From contig NZ_JADIKE010000038.1 in assembly GCF_016904955.1 (NCBI RefSeq), positions 124,001 through 188,000 on the forward strand: 64,000 nt of DNA. Direction: 5' to 3'. Numbering within the stretch: position 1 is the stretch's first letter; the number at the start of each line of letters is the position of its first letter. Below the pieces are notes generated by a model that was not told where the DNA came from, made no database searches, and saw nothing but the letters and a program-made list of their open reading frames with translations. The DNA comes from Dyella flava (GTDB lineage Bacteria; Pseudomonadota; Gammaproteobacteria; Xanthomonadales; Rhodanobacteraceae). Shown piece after piece: positions 44,406-51,877 of the stretch. Both the position numbers and the translations under genes were made by a program.

Positions 44406-44672
44406 CAGCGGATTGGCTTTGGGCAGCGCATACGATAACTGCAAGGTATGCCTGTCCAGTAGCGCGGGTGTTGCAAGCCTGTGTTGAATCAGGGGCAAAC
44501 AGAGGAGGTGTTATGGCGTACACGAAACATTCGGCTGTTGTCAGACGAAGGCCAGGGCTCACTGACTAGACAGTTTCGGTGATTGCAAAAACATCGGCGC
44601 CCGACCTCGCCGGGACAACGGCTTTTAGCACTTCGGAGCATTCGAAGACGTTGCGGTCGGGGCCTTTACGCT

Positions 44673-45560
44673 TTAGCGTTTCCGGCCGCGTGGCGGCTTA
44701 TTTGCCTTGTGCTGCTGCTCTTCCTGCGCAAGCAGCACGCGCTTTCGTTCCACGCCCCAACGCCAGCCGCCCAGTGCGCCGTCCTCGCGCACAATGCGAT
44801 GGCAGGGCACCAGCAGGGCGAGACGATTACTGCCGCAGGCCTGACCGATGGCGCGCGCGGCGCCTGGTTTTCCAAGTTCCGCGGCAAGTTCGCCGTAGCT
44901 CTTGGTGGTGCCGGCAGGGATGCGGGTCAATGCATCCCATACGCGCCATTGGAAGGCCGTGGCGGCCACGTCGAGTGGTGGCATGTCCGGCGCTTCGCGA
45001 TCGCTCCAGCCCAGATCGCTGGCAATGCGTGCGATCACTGCGTCGAGCCATTCCTCGCGGCCGTTGTCGACACGCTCGCGCGAGGCTTTGGGAAATTCAT
45101 CCGCCAGGTGTTGTTCCAGTTCCTCATCGCTGGCGCCGATCGTCACCGCGCAGATGCCTTTGGCCGTGGCCGCAACCAACAACTGCCCCAAAGGTGTGGT
45201 GATGGTGGTGTAGCGAATGCTGGCGCCGGCACCACCGGCGCGATAGCTGGCCGGTGTCATGCCAAGCAGGCGATTGGTGTGTTCGTAGACGCGGCTACCG
45301 GAACCGAAGCCGGCGTCGTACACCGCATCTGCTACGGCCGAGCCTTTGCGCAAGGCACTTTTGAATTGGCCGAAGCGACGCGCGCGATGGTATTCGGCCG
45401 GACTCATGCCGTAGCGGCGGCGAAAAGCCCGCTGTAGATGGCTAGGACTGAGCTGGGCCGCGCTGGCGAGGGCCGTCAGCGACGGCGCTTCTGTCGCACG
45501 CTCGATCAGCGCGCGGACTTTTTCCAGCGGGGCTTCAAGTGTGGCGAGGGCGTTGCGCAT
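44673..45560 (-). CDS. Ada-type regulator/methylated-DNA-cysteine S-methyltransferase, no N-terminal sensor domain
   Basis: 295-residue fusion of an AraC-type HTH region (about residues 10-106) with an O6-methylguanine-DNA methyltransferase domain (about 115-285). The methyl-acceptor motif PCHRIV has Cys253, so direct repair of O6-alkylguanine is predicted. E. coli Ada also has an N-terminal zinc domain whose Cys38 takes a methyl group from phosphotriesters and turns it into an activator; that domain is absent, and an in-frame TGA 24 bp before the ATG rules out a longer start. A separate AdaA gene may exist elsewhere. Confidence 0.92.
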   Translation of the reverse strand: MRNALATLEAPLEKVRALIERATEAPSLTALASAAQLSPSHLQRAFRRRYGMSPAEYHRARRFGQFKSALRKGSAVADAVYDAGFGSGSRVYEHTNRLLGMTPASYRAGGAGASIRYTTITTPLGQLLVAATAKGICAVTIGASDEELEQHLADEFPKASRERVDNGREEWLDAVIARIASDLGWSDREAPDMPPLDVAATAFQWRVWDALTRIPAGTTKSYGELAAELGKPGAARAIGQACGSNRLALLVPCHRIVREDGALGGWRWGVERKRVLLAQEEQQHKANKPPRGRKR

Positions 45561-45643
45561 GATGGCATCCGGGGCAGGGTGCCATCAGCTTAGGTGGGGC
45601 GCGTGATGGCAGCTATCCGAATCTTGCGCTTTCTTGGCGAGCG

Positions 45644-45916
45644 TCAATGGTGGGTGACAGGCCGCGAATTGCGGATGACCACGTACTCGCCTTCCAGCAC
45701 TTCAGGTTGACGCGCTTCACGCGCAGCCGGGCGAGCCATGCTGCCGCGCTTCCACTGACGCCACACCAGCCACAGTGCGCCACCGACCATCAGCACGCCT
45801 GCCACGACCAGCCCGAATACCATCAATACACCGATGACGAGCAGACCCATGACCAGGGACAATGCCTGGACCAGCGGGTTACGGCGGCGATGCATCAACG
45901 GTAAAACGATGCGCAT
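45644..45916 (-). CDS. Small membrane protein of unknown function
   Basis: 90-residue protein with a short basic N terminus (MRIVLPLMHRRRN), a long hydrophobic stretch with room for one or two membrane helices (about residues 15-52), and a polar tail. The stop is at 45644 and the next gene is the divergent Rieske protein 76 bp from its start. I do not recognise a named family. The coding call rests on length, good codon character and the membrane pattern. Confidence 0.65.
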   Translation of the reverse strand: MRIVLPLMHRRRNPLVQALSLVMGLLVIGVLMVFGLVVAGVLMVGGALWLVWRQWKRGSMARPAAREARQPEVLEGEYVVIRNSRPVTHH

Positions 45917-45992
45917 GTTAAAAATCCGTGTGGTAAAATCAATGACTTACGCGTGCAACGATGAGGCTTCACGGCCTCCAAGGCAAGTGCCG

Positions 45993-46337
45993 ATGGATAC
46001 AGCAACCTCTCCCCGCCGCCTCTGCCGGCTCGATGACATGCCCGATGGCGAGGCGATAGCGCTGGATGTGCTGCTGCCCGAAGGCGAGGAAAGCGTGATC
46101 CTGCACAGGCAGGGCGGGCAGGTAAACGCCTGGCTCAACATCTGCCCGCACGCCGGGCGCCGTCTCGACTGGGCGCCGGGCAAATTCCTGATCTCGAAGG
46201 GCATGCTGATTTGCGCCGCACATGGCGCCAGCTTCAATGTCGACAACGGCGAATGCATCGGGGGCCCGTGCAAGGGTGAGAGCCTGCGTGGCGTGCCGGT
46301 GCGCGTGGAGTTGGGCGAAGTGCTGCTCGCTGACTGA
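45993..46337 (+). CDS. Rieske [2Fe-2S] domain protein
   Basis: 114-residue ferredoxin-like protein with the Rieske cluster motif: Cys51-x-His53 (CPH) and Cys74-x-x-His77 (CAAH). No signal peptide or membrane helix, so a soluble cytoplasmic electron carrier similar to NirD-like or small dioxygenase-type ferredoxins. I start at ATG 45993 (MDTATSPRRLCRLDD), which fits the domain boundary; longer in-frame starts (45942 and 45834) would reach toward or into the small membrane gene on the other strand. No partner oxygenase is adjacent. Confidence 0.85.
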   Translation: MDTATSPRRLCRLDDMPDGEAIALDVLLPEGEESVILHRQGGQVNAWLNICPHAGRRLDWAPGKFLISKGMLICAAHGASFNVDNGECIGGPCKGESLRGVPVRVELGEVLLAD

Positions 46338-46353
46338 AGCTTGCAGCGAGACC

Positions 46354-46441
46354 GGGTAGGTTGGGTTAGCAGCGTAACCCAACGGAACTTCGTCGAAGCC
46401 CTGAAAAAAGTTGGGTTACGCTGCGCTAACCCAACCTACCC
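46354..46441. repeat. Palindromic repeat GGTAGGTTGGGTTAGC..., copy A
   Basis: Outer arms GGGTAGGTTGGGTTAG (46354-46369) and its exact complement (46426-46441), with a second nested pair AGCGTAACCCAAC / GTTGGGTTACGCT. The loop contains CTTCGTCGAAG. It is the same element as copy B at 49878-49966, with two bases (GC) missing from the left arm. It lies between the Rieske gene and tviB. Confidence 0.92.
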
Positions 46442-46454
46442 AACCCTTTTGGCG

Positions 46455-47786
46455 TTACAGACGTCCGTCGACGCGTTCTTTCGGCAGCACGCCCTTGATG
46501 TCGTAGACCACGCCGTTGGACATGGTCAGTGCGCGCGTGTCGTAAGTGCCGCCGGGATAGAACTGCTGGTGCGCAACGGCGAGCACGACAGCGGCATAGC
46601 CGCCGTTTGTTTCGACTTTCGGCAGTAGGCGCAAGCCGTAGCTCTTGTGTGCTTCGTCTGCATCGGCCCAAGGATCATGCACGTCGACGGCTGCGCCGTA
46701 GCTTTCCAGTTCACGCACCAGATCGACCACGCGCGTGTTGCGCAGGTCAGGGCAGTTTTCCTTGAAGGTGAGCCCGAGCACCAGCACGCGGCTGCCACGG
46801 ATTGCATGCCCTTGACCGACCATCAGCTTGATCACTTCGCTGGCGACATGCTGGCCCATGGCATCGTTGATGCGGCGGCAGGCGAGCAGGATATCCGGGT
46901 AATAGCCGGTCGATTGCGCTTTCTGGATCAGGTAGTACGGATCGACGCCGATGCAGTGGCCACCGACCAGGCCGGGTTGAAAGGGCAGGAAGTTCCACTT
47001 GGTGCCCGCCGCCGCGAGTACGTCCTGGGTGTCGATGCCGAGCCGGTGGAAGATCAGCGCGAACTCGTTGATCAGCGCGATATTCGCATCGCGCTGCGTG
47101 TTCTCGATCACCTTGGCCGCCTCGGCCACCTTCAGGCTCGGCGCCTTGTGCGTGCCGGCGGTGATGATGCGCGAGTACAGCGCATCGACAAAGTCGGCGG
47201 TTTCCGGCGTGGAACCGGAAGTGATTTTGGGGATGGTAGTTAAACGCCGCAGCTTGTCGCCGGGGTTGATCCGTTCCGGGCTGTAGCCAACGGTGAAATC
47301 GCGATTGAAGTGCAGGCCGGAAGCGCGCTCCAGCTCAGGCACGCAGATTTCCTCGGTAGCGCCGGGATACACGGTCGATTCGTAGATCACGACATCACCC
47401 TGACGCAGCACACTACCCACCATCTGGCTGGCGTGGATCAGTGGGCTGAAGTCCGGGCGCTTGTGCTCGTCCACCGGCGTCGGCACGGTGATGATGAAGA
47501 CATTGCGATCGCGCAAGGCTTCGACATCGGTCGTGAAGTTCAACCGCGTGGCAACTGCGAGTTCATCGGCAGTGGTTTCCTGATTGCCATCTGCGCCGCG
47601 TTTAAGCGCATCGACACGTGCGGCATCGATGTCGTAGCCGAGCGTATCGAACAGGCGGCCGAATTCGACTGCGAGCGGCAGGCCGACATAGCCGAGCCCG
47701 ATGATGGCAAGGCGAGGATCGCTAGGGTGTGTGGTCACAGATGTTTGCCAGGTCGCTGGATACGGGTGAAGTAGGTCCGACGTCAT
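46455..47786 (-). CDS. tviB: UDP-N-acetylhexosamine 6-dehydrogenase (TviB/VipA family)
   Basis: 443-residue NAD-dependent nucleotide-sugar dehydrogenase that oxidises UDP-N-acetyl-D-glucosamine or galactosamine to the uronic acid for surface polysaccharide. The Rossmann motif IGLGYVGLP is at about residues 28-36. The catalytic Cys lies in GGHCIGVDPYYL. The ERINPGDKLRRL and FKENCPDLRNTRV segments are typical. No other polysaccharide gene is next to it, so it acts away from its pathway cluster or feeds one elsewhere. It is bracketed, with the SLC13 gene, by repeat copies A and B. Confidence 0.92.
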   Translation of the reverse strand: MTSDLLHPYPATWQTSVTTHPSDPRLAIIGLGYVGLPLAVEFGRLFDTLGYDIDAARVDALKRGADGNQETTADELAVATRLNFTTDVEALRDRNVFIITVPTPVDEHKRPDFSPLIHASQMVGSVLRQGDVVIYESTVYPGATEEICVPELERASGLHFNRDFTVGYSPERINPGDKLRRLTTIPKITSGSTPETADFVDALYSRIITAGTHKAPSLKVAEAAKVIENTQRDANIALINEFALIFHRLGIDTQDVLAAAGTKWNFLPFQPGLVGGHCIGVDPYYLIQKAQSTGYYPDILLACRRINDAMGQHVASEVIKLMVGQGHAIRGSRVLVLGLTFKENCPDLRNTRVVDLVRELESYGAAVDVHDPWADADEAHKSYGLRLLPKVETNGGYAAVVLAVAHQQFYPGGTYDTRALTMSNGVVYDIKGVLPKERVDGRL

Positions 47787-47858
47787 CTCCGCGAAAGCGG
47801 GAATGACGGCTTTGGTCGTACTGGATGGCCCCCGATGTTACAGCGCCCGTGCGGCTTA

Positions 47859-49700
47859 TCAACGGTACATAAGATTGATCGCCACCAGCGTGATCACCAG
47901 CACGATAAACGTCAACGGCAAACCTGCGCGAAAGAAGTCCCTGCTGCTGTAGTCGCCCGGGCCGGTCACCATCATCAGCGCCGGATGGCCGGAGCTCAGC
48001 AGGAAGGTGTTGGACGAGGACACCGCCACGATCAGCGCGTAGGCGGATGGATTGCCGCCGGTTGCGACAGCCACGCTGATCGCCACCGGCACCATCATCA
48101 CCGTCGCGCCCACGTTGGACATCACCTGCGAGAACAGCAGGGTGAGAATGGCCAGTGATGTTTGCAGCACCCACGGCGACGCATGCCCAAGATGCAGCAA
48201 GACTTCCTGTGCCACCCATGCCGCTGTGCCGGTGGTGTCCATCGACCAGCCCAGCGGAATCAGGCAGGCGGTGACGAAGATGGTCTTCCAGTTCACCGCC
48301 TTGTAGGCCTCATCCATGTTCAGCACGCCACTCAGCAGCATGCCGATGGCGCCGGTCATCATCGCGACCGAAAGGTCGAGATTGGTGAACAACGCCAGGC
48401 CCTTCGCCAGCAGGAAAAAACCTACGGCTTGCCACAGCTTGTTGGGCCGCTGTTCTTCGCGCGGAATGTCGGTAACGATGACCAGATCCTTGTCTTCCGA
48501 CGCATCCTGCAGTGCCTTCCAGCTCGAATGCAGTACCAGGGTGTCACCCGTGCGCAGGCTCAGGGCGCGCAGGTCATCGCGATAGACATGATCACCACGT
48601 GTCACCGCCAGCACCGAAATGCCATAGCGCTTGCGCAGGCGCAGTTCGCCGACCGACTGCTTGAGGAAGCGGGAACTGGGCGGAATCACCGCCTCGGAAA
48701 TGCCGGCGCGGGTTGGATTGAACAGCTCGCCCAACTGACGCATGCGCGGTGACACTTTGCACAGCTGATTGTTGGCGAAGCGGTTGAGTTCATCGCGTGG
48801 TCCCAGCACGCCGAGGACCGAGCCGACCCAGATGACCTGGTCGGCCGGTGGTGCCATGCGGGCTTCGTTGCCGCTTCTGATCGCCAGGATCAGCGGCGCC
48901 CCATGCAATTGCTCCACCTCGCCGATGCTCATGCCGACCAGCGGGCTTTCCGCCGTTACGGTGAGTTCGGCCGTTTCGCCGACGATGCCATAGGTCTCGG
49001 CAAAGTAGCTTTCAGTACGGCCCGGCGTCACCTTCTGCCGTTCGTCCTCGCGATCCGGCAGCAGCTTGTTGGTGAACAGGTAGAAGAACAACACGCCGGC
49101 GATGGCCAGGGCGAGGCCGACCGGTGTCACGCTGAACAGGCCGAATTTGGGCACCGTTTGCGCGCCCGGCGGCAGGTTGGCGTTGGCGCTGGCGATCAGA
49201 TCGTTGAGTACGATCAGCGGGGAATTCGCGATCAGCGTGGTGTTGGTCGCGGTAAGGATGCAGAACGCCATCGGCAGCAACAGCCGCGAGATCGGCACAC
49301 CGGTACGTGCGGACAGGCGGCTGGTCACCGGGATCATCAGTGCGGCCAAGGCCTGGCTGGGAATCACGGCGCTGAAAAGGCTGGTCACCGCATTGATCAC
49401 CACGCCCAGGCGCGACTCCTTGCCGCGCGCCATGCGCATCACGAACTGCGCGGTCAGGCCCAGCACACCGGCCCGGTCCAGCCCGGCGCCCATGATCATG
49501 ATCGCGATGATGGCGATCACGGCGTTACCGGCAAAACCATTGAAAACGCGGTCAGAAGGGATCAGGCCGGTCAGGCCGATCACCACCACGACCAGCAGCG
49601 CCACCATGTCGGCGCGAATCCACTCCAGCACCAGCATGAGCATGGTGAAACACACCAGCCCGAGTACCAGGATCATTTCGGGGGTGAGGGTTAGCGCCAC
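47859..49700 (-). CDS. SLC13/DASS-type transporter with two RCK_C domains
   Basis: 613-residue membrane transporter with about ten or more helices arranged in two blocks and a soluble central insertion. The insertion (about residues 215-395) contains two TrkA-C/RCK_C-type domains (TVTAESPLVGMSIGEVE... and AVIPPSSRFLKQSVGELRLR...), typical of the SLC13-related permease group for dicarboxylate or sulphate. I chose the GTG at 49700 (MALTLTPEMILVLG) because the longer frame up to 49934 is poorly conserved in character and runs into repeat copy B. ATG 49676 is the next alternative. Substrate not readable from sequence. Confidence 0.85.
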   Translation of the reverse strand: MALTLTPEMILVLGLVCFTMLMLVLEWIRADMVALLVVVVIGLTGLIPSDRVFNGFAGNAVIAIIAIMIMGAGLDRAGVLGLTAQFVMRMARGKESRLGVVINAVTSLFSAVIPSQALAALMIPVTSRLSARTGVPISRLLLPMAFCILTATNTTLIANSPLIVLNDLIASANANLPPGAQTVPKFGLFSVTPVGLALAIAGVLFFYLFTNKLLPDREDERQKVTPGRTESYFAETYGIVGETAELTVTAESPLVGMSIGEVEQLHGAPLILAIRSGNEARMAPPADQVIWVGSVLGVLGPRDELNRFANNQLCKVSPRMRQLGELFNPTRAGISEAVIPPSSRFLKQSVGELRLRKRYGISVLAVTRGDHVYRDDLRALSLRTGDTLVLHSSWKALQDASEDKDLVIVTDIPREEQRPNKLWQAVGFFLLAKGLALFTNLDLSVAMMTGAIGMLLSGVLNMDEAYKAVNWKTIFVTACLIPLGWSMDTTGTAAWVAQEVLLHLGHASPWVLQTSLAILTLLFSQVMSNVGATVMMVPVAISVAVATGGNPSAYALIVAVSSSNTFLLSSGHPALMMVTGPGDYSSRDFFRAGLPLTFIVLVITLVAINLMYR

Positions 49701-49877
49701 TATGGGTCGTCCCTGTCGGGCGCTGTGCAAGGCTGGAAATGGGGCAGCGGTCGCTTCACGCGGTGACTCTTCCCTGTTTGACGGGAAAGTATAAGCGTCA
49801 CAGCGTGCCGGCTGGTGAACCGGGGCCACATCGCCGGCCATTTCCTCGTGGAAGGAGGCCCGGTCAACAGACAGGCT

Positions 49878-49966
49878 GGTAGGTTGGGTTAGCGCAGCGT
49901 AACCCAACTGATCTTCATCGAAGCGACGAACCACCGTTGGGTTACGCTGCGCTAACCCAACCTACC
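49878..49966. repeat. Palindromic repeat GGTAGGTTGGGTTAGC..., copy B
   Basis: Perfect 31-bp inverted repeat (49878-49908 and 49936-49966) around a 27-nt loop that contains CTTCATCGAAGC. This is the more complete of two copies of the element; copy A lies at 46354-46441 in the same orientation as judged from the loop. Confidence 0.95.
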
Positions 49967-49979
49967 CGGATCGCGTGGC

Positions 49980-50681
49980 TCAGGCTTTTCGGTAGAGCAG
50001 ATCCCACACGCCATGGCCGAGCTTCAAGCCGCGGCGTTCGAAGTGGGTCTCGATGCGCCATGGCGGTTTTTCGGCGTATTGGCCCGGGCCTACGGCGTTG
50101 CGCCAGTGGGGCGAGGCCTCCATCACTTCGAGCATATGCTGGGCATAGGGCTCCCAGTCGGTCGCCAGGTGCAGCAGGCCGTCTGGGGCCATGCGCGTGG
50201 CCAGCAGGGCGACGAACTCGGGCTGGATGATGCGCCGCTTGTTGTGGCGCTTCTTGTGCCAGGGGTCGGGAAACCAGATGCGCGCTTCGGCAAGCGTGCC
50301 GGCAGGAATCTCGTGCTCCAGCACTTCCACCGCATCATGCTTGTAGATCCGCACGTTGGCCGCATCGCGTGCAGCCAGGGCGTTCATCAGCCGGCCGACG
50401 CCGGGACCATGCACTTCCACGCCGATATAGTCGCGCGCCAGATCGTGTTCGCTGGCCCAGGCCAGGGCTTCGCCATTGCCGAAACCGATCTCCAGCACGC
50501 GTGGCGAGTGGCGGCCGAAGCGTGCGTCGAAATCCTGTGCGCCGCCGCTGTAATCGATGCCGAAACGGGCCCAATGCTCGTCGAACGCACGTTGCTGGGC
50601 CGGCGTCATGCGGCCTTCACGCAACACGAAGCTGCGGATCCGGCGAAGGTGGAGGCTGTCTTGGTCGGGGGAGTTGGTCAT
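49980..50681 (-). CDS. trmB: tRNA (guanine46-N7)-methyltransferase
   Basis: 233-residue SAM-dependent enzyme that makes m7G46 in tRNA variable loops. The SAM-binding LEIGFGNGEAL segment (about residues 66-76) and the WFPDPWHKKRHNKRRI motif (about 142-157) are diagnostic for TrmB. Length is standard. Downstream of thiG on the same strand with a 60 bp gap; together with thiS-thiG this matches an arrangement common in gammaproteobacteria. Confidence 0.96.
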   Translation of the reverse strand: MTNSPDQDSLHLRRIRSFVLREGRMTPAQQRAFDEHWARFGIDYSGGAQDFDARFGRHSPRVLEIGFGNGEALAWASEHDLARDYIGVEVHGPGVGRLMNALAARDAANVRIYKHDAVEVLEHEIPAGTLAEARIWFPDPWHKKRHNKRRIIQPEFVALLATRMAPDGLLHLATDWEPYAQHMLEVMEASPHWRNAVGPGQYAEKPPWRIETHFERRGLKLGHGVWDLLYRKA

Positions 50682-50741
50682 GCGAGATGTTTGCGCTGCC
50701 TCCCCATCGGGACAACCCGAAGGGGAGTAGGGGCTAAATTT

Positions 50742-51542
50742 TCAGCCGATGGTGCCATCGATCGGGCTGGAGGCCGACGCGTAACGCTTGCGCGGAATGC
50801 GGCCGGCACGGAAGGCGGCACGACCGGCCTCGATGGCCAGCTTCATCGCATGAGCCATCAGCACCGGATCCTTGGCCCCGGCGATGGCGGTATTCATCAA
50901 CACGCCGTCGCAGCCCAGCTCCATCGCAATGGCCGCATCCGAGGCCGTGCCGACGCCGGCATCGACGATGATCGGCACCTTGGCGTTCTCGATGATTTCC
51001 AGCAGGTTGTAGCGGTTCTGGATGCCAAGGCCGGAGCCGATCGGGGCGGCCAGCGGCATCACGGCAACGCAGCCGATCTCCTCCAGCCGGCGAGCCAGGA
51101 TCGGGTCATCGCTGGTGTAGACCATGACGTCAAAGCCGTCGGCAACGAGTTGCTCGGCGGCTTTCAGGGTTTCCACGACATCCGGGAACAGGGTGCGTTC
51201 GTCGCCGAGCACTTCCAGCTTCACCAGCTTGTGGCCGTCGAGCAGTTCGCGTGCCAGCTTGCAGGTGCGGACTGCGTCCACCGCGTTGTAGCAGCCGGCG
51301 GTGTTGGGCAGCAGGGTGAATTCGTGCGGCGGCAACGCATCGAGCAGGCTCGGCGCATTCGGATCCTGGCCCAGGTTCACGCGGCGGATGGCGGCGGTGA
51401 CGATCTCGGCACCGGCAGCCTGGGTGGCGCGGCGCGTTTCATCCAGATCCTTGTACTTGCCGGTGCCGGTCAGCAGGCGTGAACCGTAGCTTTTGCCGGC
51501 GATGATCAGGGGATCGGTGCGGTCGAGCGTTTTGATATTCAT
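50742..51542 (-). CDS. thiG: Thiazole synthase
   Basis: 266-residue TIM-barrel enzyme that forms the thiazole phosphate ring of thiamine from deoxyxylulose phosphate, dehydroglycine and ThiS-thiocarboxylate. The substrate-binding lysine lies in KLVKLEVLGDERTL (about residue 103). The DAGVGTASDAAIAMELGCDGVLMNTAIAGA segment near the C terminus is diagnostic. It follows thiS by 36 bp on the same strand. Confidence 0.96.
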   Translation of the reverse strand: MNIKTLDRTDPLIIAGKSYGSRLLTGTGKYKDLDETRRATQAAGAEIVTAAIRRVNLGQDPNAPSLLDALPPHEFTLLPNTAGCYNAVDAVRTCKLARELLDGHKLVKLEVLGDERTLFPDVVETLKAAEQLVADGFDVMVYTSDDPILARRLEEIGCVAVMPLAAPIGSGLGIQNRYNLLEIIENAKVPIIVDAGVGTASDAAIAMELGCDGVLMNTAIAGAKDPVLMAHAMKLAIEAGRAAFRAGRIPRKRYASASSPIDGTIG

Positions 51543-51578
51543 GGCGATACCGGCTTGCGGAAGCGGGGAAGGGGCGGA

Positions 51579-51779
51579 TCAACCGCCGCCGATGGCGTGG
51601 ACGATCTCGACTCGATCGCCTTCGTGCAGTTCGTGACCATCGTGCATGCTGCGCGGCACGATTTCGTGATTGACCTCTACCGCAACGCGGCGGCCGGCAT
51701 AGCCGGCCTGGTGGAGCAATTGGGTGATGGTGCTGCCTTGGCCGCAGTCATGCGGGTGGCCGTTCAAGGTGATCTGCAT
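51579..51779 (-). CDS. thiS: Sulfur carrier protein ThiS
   Basis: 66-residue ubiquitin-like sulfur carrier. The C-terminal Gly-Gly (AIGGG) is where ThiF adenylates and thiocarboxylates the protein; it then supplies sulfur to ThiG. I use ATG 51779 (MQITLNGHPHD), giving the standard size; the in-frame extension to 51830 is not family-like. No TPP riboswitch is seen in the 98 bp upstream. Confidence 0.92.
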   Translation of the reverse strand: MQITLNGHPHDCGQGSTITQLLHQAGYAGRRVAVEVNHEIVPRSMHDGHELHEGDRVEIVHAIGGG

Positions 51780-51840
51780 CCACCTATTGTAACGGCAGGG
51801 CATGGTGGTTGGCCCCGCCAGTGCTCCCACGGTGCAGATT

Positions 51841-51870
51841 GACTCCTTTCCGCGCTGCGAAAAGGGAGTC
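51841..51870. repeat. Hairpin between the DUF6600 gene and thiS
   Basis: Stem GACTCC / GGAGTC extended by imperfectly matched pyrimidine/purine stretches (GACTCCTTTCC... GAAAAGGGAGTC). It sits 8 bp downstream of the stop of the FecR/DUF6600 gene. It may be a terminator stem, but no T-run follows. Confidence 0.5.
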
Positions 51871-51877
51871 AGCAGGG

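Noticed and set aside
51780..51877. Possible TPP riboswitch upstream of thiS
   Set aside because: The conserved CTGAGA and ACCCTT...GAACCTGAT core elements of the THI-box are absent.
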